Assembly: GCA_027622195.1 (NCBI GenBank)
Contig: JAQBZO010000011.1
Coordinates: 1-57,864, forward strand
DNA: 57,864 nt
Origin: Planctomycetota bacterium
GTDB lineage: Bacteria; Planctomycetota; Phycisphaerae; Phycisphaerales; SM1A02
Direction of reading: 5' to 3'
The position numbers were made by a program, and so were the translations under genes. Shown here one piece after another: positions 35,578 to 44,628 of this stretch. The notes under the pieces were generated by a model. The model ran no database searches. It saw only the letters and a list, made by a program, of their open reading frames with translations, and was not told where the DNA came from. The first letter of the stretch is position 1, and the number at the start of each line of letters is the position of its first letter.

Positions 35578-36983
35578 GGATTGGGTGTGGTTGAAGGAAG
35601 AGTCTTGTCGATCCACTCCAGCGCCTGTCGAAGCGTCGGATCAGAGGAAGAACGATAGTCGAGCAGGGTGGGTGATGGGATTACTGTGGGGTGGACGCCG
35701 CATCCTTCAAGCGACTTGCCACTTGGAACGCGAAAGTCGGCGATGGCATAGATGAGGATGTCACCGTCTTGCAATGTGAGGAGCACTGCGGGGAGCGCCG
35801 CTCCAGCACTTGGTCCACCAAAAACCTCTGCGCGGTGCACGTCAACCATGCCGCCTGCGAAGACTTCGCTTGTGCTCGCCGTTTGTGAATCCACCAAGAT
35901 GGCGATTGGTCCAGCGAATGGATTCACTGCACGACCGCCCGCCGCAACGGTGCGAGGTTGTGCAAGGAAATGGAGTGTGCCCGATCGTGCGGTCATGTCT
36001 CCGAGATTGGTTGGTTCGACAAAGAAGTGCCCCGCAAATCCTGCAGCCATGAACCCAACGCCTCCGGGATTTCCACGCAAGTCAATGACGAGCGCGTCAA
36101 CCGAGCGGAGTTCGTCGACGGCGCGGTCAAGGTCTTGCGCGATGACTGGAAACCAAGAAGAAAACCGAATGTATCCCACGCGATGGATCGATTCGCCTGC
36201 AAGGGGCGCGGCCACAGCGCGCCACGAATCAGGGGAAAGTTCGCGCCACTCAATATCGCTTTCGATGGGGGGGAGAGTTCCGAAAGTAATGCGCGGCACC
36301 GAGTCCGGTTCAGTGGTCACCTCGCAATAACGGTTGACTTCCGTCCGATCGGTGAATTCAAGTCGAAGTGTCGTTCCGGGCCGCGCCTGGAGCGCTTGGG
36401 CTGCCTCTCGTTCACGCACCATGGTGTGCAGATGCGCTGGGACATCGCTCAGATGTGGCGTGCTGAGCGGATTGCCGTTGATGGTTCGGAGAATCCATCC
36501 CGTCTCGATTGATGCTCGTGCGGCGGGTGAATCGGAATCAACACAGGTCACTGTCATGTCGCCACCAATCGATCGAATCGTCAATCCAATGGATGATGGA
36601 ACTGAAGACGCGGCTGGACTGATGAGATCATTGCTTGGTGAACCGGGCATGACTCCAAAGTGACTCTGTCCGAGGCGGCTGAGCATGAGATTGAGAATGT
36701 CTCGAAGACTCTCTCGTGTTGTCGCGGCGCAAGCGTTCGCGCGAAACTCTTCACCCACGGCGATCCAGTCGACACCTCCGTAACTCGTATCGAAATGCTG
36801 ATCTCGCACCGTCGTCCACACCAATTCAAAGGTGGATGCGGCAACTTCGCTTGTAATTGGTTCTCCACTCACAGCCGGGGCGATGGCCATGGGTTCTGTC
36901 GGCGTTGCCACAGGAGGTGTCGTCGATTGACAGGCGGGAATGAATCCCATTGATAGGAGCAAGAGCATCCAGGTTCGGCGCAT
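35574..36983 (-). CDS. S41-family peptidase, tricorn-type, probable lipoprotein
   Basis: The 469-residue protein has a lipoprotein-like signal (LLLSMGFIPAC, Cys18). Its N-terminal region includes MLSRLGQSHFGVMPG (Ser107-His108). A PDZ domain spans about 130-215 (SIGLTIRSIGGDMTVTCVDS, GWILRTINGNPL). The S41 core has VIDLRGNPGGVGF and ILVDSQTASTSEVFAGGMV (nucleophile Ser370). The Lys of CtpA/Prc peptidases, expected 25 residues later, is Ala395 (FGGPSAGAALP). The Ser-His pair at 107-108 suggests the tricorn/IRBP-like arrangement in which His is the base. The C-terminal LEGCGVHPTV matches the family. It is first in the six-gene operon. The divergent metH starts 124 bp away. Confidence 0.83.
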   Translation of the reverse strand: MRRTWMLLLLSMGFIPACQSTTPPVATPTEPMAIAPAVSGEPITSEVAASTFELVWTTVRDQHFDTSYGGVDWIAVGEEFRANACAATTRESLRDILNLMLSRLGQSHFGVMPGSPSNDLISPAASSVPSSIGLTIRSIGGDMTVTCVDSDSPAARASIETGWILRTINGNPLSTPHLSDVPAHLHTMVREREAAQALQARPGTTLRLEFTDRTEVNRYCEVTTEPDSVPRITFGTLPPIESDIEWRELSPDSWRAVAAPLAGESIHRVGYIRFSSWFPVIAQDLDRAVDELRSVDALVIDLRGNPGGVGFMAAGFAGHFFVEPTNLGDMTARSGTLHFLAQPRTVAAGGRAVNPFAGPIAILVDSQTASTSEVFAGGMVDVHRAEVFGGPSAGAALPAVLLTLQDGDILIYAIADFRVPSGKSLEGCGVHPTVIPSPTLLDYRSSSDPTLRQALEWIDKTLPSTTPNP

Positions 36984-37107
36984 AGAGGTCAGCGTAGGCG
37001 GCGTGGTGACGGCAGGGACCCAAGGCTCGAAGAACTGGAGTCACAGGTCGACATCCATCCATTTATCCGCATGAACGGTTGGATCGAGGTACGATGGCGG
37101 TGCGCTT

Positions 37108-40100
37108 ATGGCTCGCCCCACCCTGTTGTCCTTGATGGATTCTCGCCGAGTGCTTTTCGACGGCGCGATGGGGACCTCAATTCACGCTTGCGCGGACTGC
37201 ACGACTGCGGATTACCTCGGACGAGACAATTGCACCGACATTCTGGTGCGCAGCCGCCCCGACATGATTCAGCGGATTCACGAATCAATGCTCGCTGCCG
37301 GCGCGGACATCGTGGAGACCGACTCGTTCGGCTCGAATCGTCTCGTCGCTGCCGAGTTCGATGCCGAGATGGTGGGTTGGGTGAGAGAACTCAATGTGAC
37401 TGCCGCGCGAATCGCTCGGGCTGCATGTGCGAAGTACGAAACTTCAAGCGCACCTCGCTTCGCAGCGGGATCGATCGGGCCAGGCACGCGACTCTTGACG
37501 CTTGGTCAAACCTCGTGGAACGACATGCTCGAGAGTTACCGAGAGCAAGCCGATGGACTCATCGAAGGCGGAGTGGACTGTCTCATGATCGAGACATGCC
37601 AAGACCTTCTGCAAATCAAGTGCGCTGTGACGGCCTGTCTTGAGGCACTCGAGCGCGCGCGTCGCAGCGTGAATGACTGCCCGATCTTTGTTTCGGTCAC
37701 CGTCGAGACCACGGGCACGCTGCTGCTCGGGAGTGATGTGCATGCGATCGTGAACGCGCTCCTTCCCTTTCCGATCGCGAGTATCGGTCTGAATTGCGCC
37801 ACGGGACCCGTCGAAATGGCGACTCACATCCAGGCGATCTCTCGATCGTGGGATCGCCGCATCAGCGTCATTCCCAACGCGGGACTTCCTGTCCTTGTGA
37901 ATGGACAGACGCATTATCCGCTCCAGCCCGATGGATTCGCCTTGGCAATGCGTCGGTTTATTGAAGAGATTCCAGTGGATGCTGTAGGAGGATGCTGCGG
38001 CACCACTCCTGACCACATCGCGAAATTGAAATCAATGGTGGATTCGTGCACGCCTTCAGTGCGAGGTGCGGCACGACGCATTCCAGCAGTGAGCAGTCTC
38101 TACAGCACGGTGGAGTTTCGGCAGGATCAATCATTCCTCATCGTGGCCGAGCGACTCAATGCCAACGGCAGTCGAAAGTTCAAGCGACTCTTGGACGCTG
38201 AAGATTGGGATGCACTCGTCGCGATGGGGCGTGATGAGATGCGCGACGGCAGCCATGTGCTCGACATCTGCGTCGACTTTGTTGGACGAAATGGCGTGCG
38301 GGATATGCACGAGGTGGTGACGAGACTTGTTCGACAAGTCGATGCACCGCTGATGCTCGATTCGACTGATGCGCGCGTGCTCGAGGCAGGACTGCAAGTC
38401 TGTCCTGGTCGCGCGATCGTCAACAGCATCAATCTCGAGGATGGCGAAAAGCGACTCGATGAAGTGTGCCCACTCTTGACGCGTTACGGCGCGGCGGTGG
38501 TGGCGCTCACGATTGATGAAGATCCCAAGGAGGGGATGGCTCGAATCGCCAGTCGAAAACTTGAGATCGCTCAACGCCTCCACCGTCTCTGTACCGAGAA
38601 GTGGGGCGTACGAGAAGAGGACATCTTCTTTGATCCTCTCACCTTCACCATTGCCACGGGCAATGATGCGGATCGACGCCTTGGCCTCGAAACGCTGCGC
38701 GGCATTGAACTTATCAGTGAGCGGTTTCCGCGTTGCCAGACCATCTTGGGGCTGTCGAACATTTCCTTTGGACTCAAGCCGCCCGCGCGCATGGTCCTGA
38801 ACAGCGTCTTCCTCGATGAAGCACTCAAGGCTGGACTCACATCGGCGATTGTGCATGCGTCGAAGATTCTTCCGCGCGATCGAATCGATCCAGCGAATTG
38901 GAATGCAGCACTGTGGTTGCTCCACGATCGCCGCGGTGATGCAAGACCCGAAGGGACACCAGCCACATTCGATCCACTCCTTCATTTTATTTCGCTCTTC
39001 CCCGATACAGAAGAAGATCAAGTGGCCAAGGGTGGACTCGCCGACCTGCCTCTCGATGAACGGTTGCAATCGCACATCATCACAGGAGACGACTCACAAC
39101 TCGCAGAGTCGCTCGAAGAAGCGCTTCAGTTGTATTCGCCGCTGGACATCATCAACAATCATCTCCTTGAAGGAATGAAAGTCGTCGGCGATCGATTCGG
39201 CGCGGGACGAATGCAATTGCCCTTCGTGCTGCAGAGCGCGAGAGTGATGAAAAAGGCGGTGGATCTTCTCGAGCCGGAAATGGCTCGCTCTGGAGTCGTA
39301 GGCCCCGCCAAAGCATCCATCGTCCTTGCAACGGTGGCAGGGGATGTGCACGACATCGGCAAAAACCTGGTGGACATCATTCTGTCGAACAACGGATTCA
39401 AAGTCCACAACATCGGTATCAAACAGCCCATTGCAAAAATCCTCGAAGCCCTTCAAGAAACGGGTGCTGACGCGATTGGTCTCAGCGGACTGCTTGTCAA
39501 GAGTGTTGGAGTGATGGAAGAGAACTTGCACGCGCTCAATGCGCTCGGCATTAAAATTCCAGTGTTGCTCGGAGGCGCGGCTCTCACCCGCCACTACGCA
39601 GAGTCGCACTTGCGATCGGTGTATCAAGGTCCGCTCTTTTATGGACGCGACGCATTCGAGGGACTTGCTGTGTGCGACGCACTCGCCGAAAAGGACCTCG
39701 CACGAATCCAGCGCGAAGTGGACGCGCGACTCGTCAAACGAGCCGCCGCCGATGCGGTGGTCGCGGGGCGCGCAGCACGACAAGAGGCCGTGGCAACCGT
39801 CGATCGTCCTGCTCGAAGTCATGTGGAACGAGATCTTCCGATTCCCAATCCTCCCTTTTGGGGAGCTCGCCTCGTTGAAAACATTCCGCTCAGTGAGATT
39901 TATCCCTACATCAATCGAGTCGCTCTCTTTCGTGGTCAGTGGGGTTTCAAGCGCGGTGTGATGGAAGACAGTGCCTACGAAAAGTTCCTTGAAGAGAACG
40001 CACAGCCTGTTCTCGCTCGACTTTCGGCGCAGTGCATGAACGAACACATTCTGCGCCCCGCCGTCGTGTGGGGATATTTCCCTTGCGCCTCAGAGGGTGA

Positions 40101-40635
40101 TTCACTTGTGGTGTTCGATCCGCAAGATCACGCACGCGAGATCGAGCGGTTTACATTCCCAAGACAAGCGGCGCGGGAGCGGTTGTGTATCAGTGATTTC
40201 TTTCGAACCATCGACCAACCGCAGCGAGATGTGCTCGCCTTGCACTGCGTCACGATGGGACCCGAGGCGAGCCGCCGCGCGCACATGCTTTTCGAGCGGG
40301 ATGAATACACCGAGTATCTCTTTTTGCACGGATTCGGTGTTGAATGTGCCGAAGCGCTCGCCGAAGTGTGGCACAAGCGCATTCGCGCAGAGCTGGGTCT
40401 TTCTCAACACGATGATCCAGAAACGCGCAAACTTTTCACGCAGCACTATCAGGGCAGCCGGTATTCATTCGGATATCCAGCGTGTCCAGAGATGAGCGAT
40501 CAGGAAAAACTATTCCGACTCTTGCAACCTGAGCGCATCGGTTGTGTTCTGACTGAGAATTGGCAGATCGATCCAGAGCAATCGACGAGCGCGATCATCG
40601 TCCATCATCCACAAGCGAAGTACTTCGCGGTGTGA
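37108..40635 (+). CDS. metH: Methionine synthase, cobalamin-dependent
   Basis: MetH transfers methyl from methyltetrahydrofolate to homocysteine via cobalamin. All four modules are present in 1175 residues: the homocysteine barrel with zinc ligands GLNCATGP (Cys230) and GGCCGTTPDH (Cys296, Cys297); the pterin-binding barrel (VAERLNANGSRKFKRLLDAE, LMLDSTDARVLEAGL, ILGLSNISFGL); the B12 cap and cobalamin domain with GDVHDIGKN (axial His748) and IGLSGLLVKSV; and the AdoMet activation domain ending RYSFGYPACPEMSDQEK and IIVHHPQAKYFAV. It is preceded by no riboswitch that I can identify. Its 3' end overlaps a convergent PAP2 gene by 41 bp. Confidence 0.97.
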   Translation: MARPTLLSLMDSRRVLFDGAMGTSIHACADCTTADYLGRDNCTDILVRSRPDMIQRIHESMLAAGADIVETDSFGSNRLVAAEFDAEMVGWVRELNVTAARIARAACAKYETSSAPRFAAGSIGPGTRLLTLGQTSWNDMLESYREQADGLIEGGVDCLMIETCQDLLQIKCAVTACLEALERARRSVNDCPIFVSVTVETTGTLLLGSDVHAIVNALLPFPIASIGLNCATGPVEMATHIQAISRSWDRRISVIPNAGLPVLVNGQTHYPLQPDGFALAMRRFIEEIPVDAVGGCCGTTPDHIAKLKSMVDSCTPSVRGAARRIPAVSSLYSTVEFRQDQSFLIVAERLNANGSRKFKRLLDAEDWDALVAMGRDEMRDGSHVLDICVDFVGRNGVRDMHEVVTRLVRQVDAPLMLDSTDARVLEAGLQVCPGRAIVNSINLEDGEKRLDEVCPLLTRYGAAVVALTIDEDPKEGMARIASRKLEIAQRLHRLCTEKWGVREEDIFFDPLTFTIATGNDADRRLGLETLRGIELISERFPRCQTILGLSNISFGLKPPARMVLNSVFLDEALKAGLTSAIVHASKILPRDRIDPANWNAALWLLHDRRGDARPEGTPATFDPLLHFISLFPDTEEDQVAKGGLADLPLDERLQSHIITGDDSQLAESLEEALQLYSPLDIINNHLLEGMKVVGDRFGAGRMQLPFVLQSARVMKKAVDLLEPEMARSGVVGPAKASIVLATVAGDVHDIGKNLVDIILSNNGFKVHNIGIKQPIAKILEALQETGADAIGLSGLLVKSVGVMEENLHALNALGIKIPVLLGGAALTRHYAESHLRSVYQGPLFYGRDAFEGLAVCDALAEKDLARIQREVDARLVKRAAADAVVAGRAARQEAVATVDRPARSHVERDLPIPNPPFWGARLVENIPLSEIYPYINRVALFRGQWGFKRGVMEDSAYEKFLEENAQPVLARLSAQCMNEHILRPAVVWGYFPCASEGDSLVVFDPQDHAREIERFTFPRQAARERLCISDFFRTIDQPQRDVLALHCVTMGPEASRRAHMLFERDEYTEYLFLHGFGVECAEALAEVWHKRIRAELGLSQHDDPETRKLFTQHYQGSRYSFGYPACPEMSDQEKLFRLLQPERIGCVLTENWQIDPEQSTSAIIVHHPQAKYFAV

Positions 40636-41257
40636 GTCGCGTGATCCAAGGTCGGCGAATGATCCAGACACCAGCGAGTCCGAGCAATGCTCCGGTCGAG
40701 ATGTCGATGAGATGATGTTCGTGCACGAAGTAGGTCGAGGCACTCACGCCAATCACCCACATCCAAAACGGAATGGTCCAACGCGGTCCCCATCGCGCCG
40801 AAAGAATCATCGCGATGAAAACGGTGTAGGCCACATGAAGGCTTGGGGCATACCCTCCAGCGCCTGGATCAGGAATACCAAGGTAAGAACCCAGTGGAGC
40901 CCATACTGCTGATCCTCCCTCGAATCCAAGGCGCATTGGAAAGAGAGCGAAGCACGCCGCGGCAATCGCGCCGAGGAACAACATCACCATGGCTACGGGG
41001 AAATACTCTCGCCAATCTCGAAAAGCGAATGGCAAGATCGCGACCGAGACATTCTGAGACAGGTAGAGGGGGATGAGCCATCCGAGGTAGGGGGCATGCA
41101 CCTCGAAATCAAACCACGGTGTAGCGGGATGTTCGTGCGCGGTCGAGAGTGCACATCCTGCGAACCAGAGTGCGGCAAACACGCCCCCAAAGATGACTTG
41201 AGTGAGGCACAAGTTCAAGACTCGACATTTGGGTGTGGCCGAGGTTGTCGTGACCAT
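40595..41257 (-). CDS. PAP2-family phosphatase (inositolphosphotransferase-like)
   Basis: The 220-residue membrane protein has about six hydrophobic helices and the catalytic PAP2 motifs GGYAPSLHVAYTVF (Ser139, His141) and EHHLIDISTGALLG (His182, Asp185). It fits the PAP2_3/Aur1-like group, which acts on lipid phosphates or transfers phosphoinositol; the exact substrate is unknown. The frame continues upstream, but the ATG at 41257 starts the natural protein. Its last 13 codons plus stop lie opposite the end of metH, an unusually long convergent overlap that is intact in both frames. Confidence 0.82.
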   Translation of the reverse strand: MVTTTSATPKCRVLNLCLTQVIFGGVFAALWFAGCALSTAHEHPATPWFDFEVHAPYLGWLIPLYLSQNVSVAILPFAFRDWREYFPVAMVMLFLGAIAAACFALFPMRLGFEGGSAVWAPLGSYLGIPDPGAGGYAPSLHVAYTVFIAMILSARWGPRWTIPFWMWVIGVSASTYFVHEHHLIDISTGALLGLAGVWIIRRPWITRLTPRSTSLVDDGR

Positions 41258-41365
41258 AGAGGGCAGGATAGTGTTGACGCAATCGATCGCACTGGCAACT
41301 CTGCTGGTCACGCGGACTCTCGGCGTCCTCTGTGACCGTTCGCCTCGGGTACCTTCCGCCACCCT

Positions 41366-42253
41366 ATGACACTGGCCGCACTCACTTCGTCCGGAATCGT
41401 CGATGCGTGGATGCAAGTGGTGGGTCGGTTTCACCCGCTGTTCGTTCACTTTCCACTCGCGCTCATCATGGTCGCCTTTGTGGCAGAGGCATGGCATTGG
41501 CTGACGAACCGGCAGGATGTATCTCGCTTCGCGCGCACTTGTCTCTGGATTGCAGCGGCCGTCAGTGTGTTGACCGCGAGTTCCGGTTGGATCAGTGCAG
41601 GGTATGAAGATGTCGAGGATTCGCGCACTCTCTTTCTGCACCGTTGGGTTGGTATCTCCAGTGCCGTTGCGATGGTCGCCGTGGTGTGGATGTGCGCAAG
41701 AGTGGGTCCACGGTTTCACGCGCACGCGAAGCAACGGCGAACGCAGTACCGCATTGGCTTGGTGATCGCCTCGTTGACCGTTGCCTTCACGGGGCATCTC
41801 GGTGGCGAGTTGATCTACGGCGATGGATACCTCGAAGAGGCACTCGACAAAGCGGTCCGCACGACATTTGGTTTGCAATCACGGCAAGGCGATGCGCCTC
41901 CCTCTGCGCAAGAGATTGAGGCGATTGAGTTGGGCACCATTCGTTTCGAGGACGATGTTCAACCGATTCTCACTGAGTATTGCGTGGAGTGTCACGGCAA
42001 GAAGAAGCGCAATGGTGGACTCTCGTTCACCCCCATTTCCGAAGCGCTCACACTCGTGCCCGAGGAAGATGAGCCGGCGGTGATTGTGGCAGGTCGGCCG
42101 GATGAGAGCGACATGATGCGTCGACTCACTCTGCCCTCTGATCATGATGATGTGATGCCCCCCGACGAGCGACTGTCTGCAAAAGACATCGCGATTCTCA
42201 GAGCGTGGATTGCACAAGGTGCGATCACCAATCCGTCGCCAGCGATTCAATGA
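41366..42253 (+). CDS. DUF2231 membrane protein fused to planctomycete-type cytochrome c (PSCyt1-like)
   Basis: The 295-residue protein has four transmembrane helices (about 25-45, 57-75, 95-110, 128-145) in a DUF2231-like arrangement with FHPLFVHFPLALIMVAFVAE. A single c-type heme domain follows: DDVQPILTEYCVECHGKKKR with Cys206, Cys209 and His210, ending in DHDDVMPPDERLSAKDIAIL, the usual PSCyt1 finish with the distal Met in VMPP. Such fusions are typical of Planctomycetes, where they precede large oxidase or dehydrogenase proteins; no such partner (DUF1549/DUF1553) follows here. A role in electron transfer at the periplasmic face is inferred. Its end overlaps the convergent gene by 29 bp. 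Confidence 0.88.
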   Translation: MTLAALTSSGIVDAWMQVVGRFHPLFVHFPLALIMVAFVAEAWHWLTNRQDVSRFARTCLWIAAAVSVLTASSGWISAGYEDVEDSRTLFLHRWVGISSAVAMVAVVWMCARVGPRFHAHAKQRRTQYRIGLVIASLTVAFTGHLGGELIYGDGYLEEALDKAVRTTFGLQSRQGDAPPSAQEIEAIELGTIRFEDDVQPILTEYCVECHGKKKRNGGLSFTPISEALTLVPEEDEPAVIVAGRPDESDMMRRLTLPSDHDDVMPPDERLSAKDIAILRAWIAQGAITNPSPAIQ

Positions 42254-43505
42254 TCGATGCGGCTTCTGAGCGACTTCCAACCCTGCTCCAGAAAGTCGCT
42301 TCGAGATGCATCCACTGAGATCGACTGATCAGCATTTCGAGGGTGATCTCAGCCCGCTCTGAATCTTGAATCGGATTCCTCGCAACGGGCGCAGGTGGAT
42401 CGAGTGCAGGCGCAGGGGCAACACTCGGCAGCGTCGAAGCGACGGAGCGCGTCTTGTTCGAGAGCGCACGCACGATGGAAGCGCCTCCGTCTGGAAGATC
42501 ACCGAGACGCACTCGAACCTCGTCGACGAGTTTGGATCGGTGGGTCTCGTCGTGCGTCTCCCACCTGGACTGCCACGAAACACCGTGCGATGTGCATTCG
42601 ACCGAGAGGGGATCATCATCCATCGACAACTCACGACCAAACACAATGTTGTCACAGACATGACTCGCGGTGACTCGTCCGTCTTGGTATCGATCCATTC
42701 TTCTCAGTGCGCCCGATGGCATCTGATGCAGCACAACGTCGGTGGATTCTTGTTCAGTGGGAAGCCAAGCGATCGGCCGCCTCGAAGAGTCTCCCGAATC
42801 CAATGTGAATTCGGCGTCCAGTTGCTCGCGGTGCGGATGATTCGTAAACCAAGTCACGCCCAGTGGAGAATGACCGGTCGAAGCCGTTCGGTTGCCGCCG
42901 TTTCTCGCCCACGAGGCTGCAGCATCGAACGGGTCGTAGGCATCGGTCCCGCGCCGCAGCGGGAATGCACTGCGTTCTCGCCAGTCCACGGCGGGGGGTA
43001 TCTCGCCATGGGCTTCGAGGACAGTGCACATCCGATCGGTCCACGCCATCGTCAGTCCCTCAGGCCACACAGGAAAGTCCAATGACGCTGCGGGGAATGG
43101 AGGGTCCGCCCACCGGATGCGTGTGGTCAGCGTCATGCCGTCCCAGGTGGCGCACCACTGAATGCGAATGGGAATGTCGCCTTGCGGTGCCGTTTCTCTC
43201 CATGTCCAGAACCAAATCGTGCGAGGCGTGGACGGTTTGTACTTCTGGCACCAATCGAGCCAGTGCATCACGCCGCCGATGTGCCAATCCGCAGATCGCT
43301 TGCGATCAACCAGAGTTGTTCGATCTTCGCTTGCGAATGCAGATTCAAGCAGCACAAACGGATCCTCAGCGACAAGCGATGATGCCGCAGCCGAAGTCGG
43401 TGTCCGATCAGGAGGCCGAGTTGCTGCGGCAGTTGACGAATGGAAACAGAGCGTCATCGTCGTCACGATGACGCCCTGAATGAAGAGGTGCGAGAAGAGT
43501 GCCAT
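42225..43505 (-). CDS. Exported protein of unknown function (426 aa)
   Basis: I do not recognise this protein. It starts with a signal-like helix (LFIQGVIVTTMTLCFHSSTA) and has a Trp-rich N-terminal half (HWLDWCQKYKPSTPRTIWFW, MTLTTRIRWADPPFPAASLD) that suggests a beta-sandwich or lipid/sugar-binding fold. A Pro/Ala/Val spacer (VAPAPALDPPAPVARNP) precedes a C-terminal segment. It follows the gene at 43512-44414 by six bases on the same strand, so the two exported proteins are one unit. It overlaps the cytochrome gene tail to tail. Confidence 0.62.
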   Translation of the reverse strand: MALFSHLFIQGVIVTTMTLCFHSSTAAATRPPDRTPTSAAASSLVAEDPFVLLESAFASEDRTTLVDRKRSADWHIGGVMHWLDWCQKYKPSTPRTIWFWTWRETAPQGDIPIRIQWCATWDGMTLTTRIRWADPPFPAASLDFPVWPEGLTMAWTDRMCTVLEAHGEIPPAVDWRERSAFPLRRGTDAYDPFDAAASWARNGGNRTASTGHSPLGVTWFTNHPHREQLDAEFTLDSGDSSRRPIAWLPTEQESTDVVLHQMPSGALRRMDRYQDGRVTASHVCDNIVFGRELSMDDDPLSVECTSHGVSWQSRWETHDETHRSKLVDEVRVRLGDLPDGGASIVRALSNKTRSVASTLPSVAPAPALDPPAPVARNPIQDSERAEITLEMLISRSQWMHLEATFWSRVGSRSEAASIIESLATDW

Positions 43506-43511
43506 GTCGCC

Positions 43512-44414
43512 TCAGTTCACGTAAAGAGAGACATCGCTTCGTGCGGATGCGGCGCACGATCCATTCTCGTCGACGGACCCCGCTGCAGTCGCGCCGGCCG
43601 TGGAGTAGGACTTCCGCGTGACTGGGCGATTCGTCCACGCGCACCAAGTACGACCCGATCGCACGGAGTAACTGGCGGTTCCGCTGTGGGACCCGACTCC
43701 GTCGGTCGACCAATTCACTTGACGAGAAAAACTGCCGGTAATCGAAGGACTCTCATAATCAAGAGCTGCTCCGAAATTTCCATCGACCGAGAAGTCATCC
43801 TTGACCGCGTTGTATCCGACATGTCCAGTCATGTTGAGGTCGTGAAGTTCGGCACTTGCATTTCCCTTGCTCTCTGCGTTTCCTGCACCCGTTGCCGACG
43901 CGGATGCGGTGCAACCGAGCCGTGCGGCGCAACTCGCACTAATGAGCAGAGTCGCGCCACCCCGTGCTGAAAGGTTGACTTGGCGTGCGCAGGGAGGCCC
44001 CGTTCCAATCCAACTGTTTTCGACATTGTGTCGGAGACTGGCAAAGGCGCGAATGGAATAACTCCCCGCGTCCCAAAAATAACTTTTCCCGGTGAGTTCA
44101 ATCCGCGCTTGCGCGTGCTGGTCCGCCGTACTTTCCTTCTTGACGTAGCCGAAATAGGTCATGCCAATCATGGTCCAGCTGTCTACATTGGTCGGAACCG
44201 AAGGAATGCTCTGATGAAGAATGACGCGGTCGAACCAGTCTCCAGGTCCGCAGGGACACGGTTGCTCTTCACCTTCGCCTGGTTCGCCTTCTCCCGACGC
44301 CTCGCAGGGAAGTTCGACTCGCGGACATGGCGCTGCGGATCCAGTCCCTTGTCCATACATTGTTGATGTCCAACAGAACAGGATGGCAATGATCACTGTA
44401 TTGAGAATTCGCAT
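43512..44414 (-). CDS. Exported Cys- and Ser-rich protein of unknown function (300 aa)
   Basis: I do not recognise this protein. A signal peptide (NTVIIAILFCWTSTMYGQG) is followed by a Cys- and Glu-rich linker (GEGEPGEGEEQPCPCGPGDW). The rest is Ala/Ser/Gly-rich and beta-strand-like with paired cysteines (SCAARLGCTASASATGAGNA, TWCAW), ending ASARSDVSLYVN. It looks like an extracellular structural or adhesive protein. GGGGGAAA before the ATG at 44414 supports the start. It heads a two-gene unit with the 426-residue exported protein. Confidence 0.65.
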   Translation of the reverse strand: MRILNTVIIAILFCWTSTMYGQGTGSAAPCPRVELPCEASGEGEPGEGEEQPCPCGPGDWFDRVILHQSIPSVPTNVDSWTMIGMTYFGYVKKESTADQHAQARIELTGKSYFWDAGSYSIRAFASLRHNVENSWIGTGPPCARQVNLSARGGATLLISASCAARLGCTASASATGAGNAESKGNASAELHDLNMTGHVGYNAVKDDFSVDGNFGAALDYESPSITGSFSRQVNWSTDGVGSHSGTASYSVRSGRTWCAWTNRPVTRKSYSTAGATAAGSVDENGSCAASARSDVSLYVN

Positions 44415-44522
44415 TTTGTTTCCCCCAAGCGCAATGGGCGCAACTCGCGCGGATTGCTTCGACCCCAGCCGACATCATGCCATCGTTTTATGCGGTACCC
44501 TCAATCCTCTGCCTTTTTTCTT

Positions 44523-44596
44523 GCACCCGTAGCTCAGCTGGATAGAGCACCGGATTTCTAATCCGGCGGTCGCAGGTTCGAATCCTGCCGGGTGCG
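44523..44596 (+). tRNA. tRNA-Arg (anticodon TCT)
   Basis: A 74-base cloverleaf: acceptor GCACCCG/CGGGTGC fully paired, D-arm GCTC/GAGC, anticodon stem CCGGA/TCCGG with loop TTTCTAA (anticodon TCT, reading AGA/AGG), T-arm GCAGG/CCTGC with loop TTCGAAT, and discriminator G. CCA is not encoded (TTC follows). Confidence 0.97.
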
Positions 44597-44628
44597 TTCA
44601 TCGCACCTTTCCCCGCGAAAGACCGAAA

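Noticed and set aside
36984-37107. Possible SAM, SAH or cobalamin riboswitch before metH
   Set aside because: The 124-bp region lacks the conserved cores of these riboswitches; an isolated AGGCTCG is not enough.
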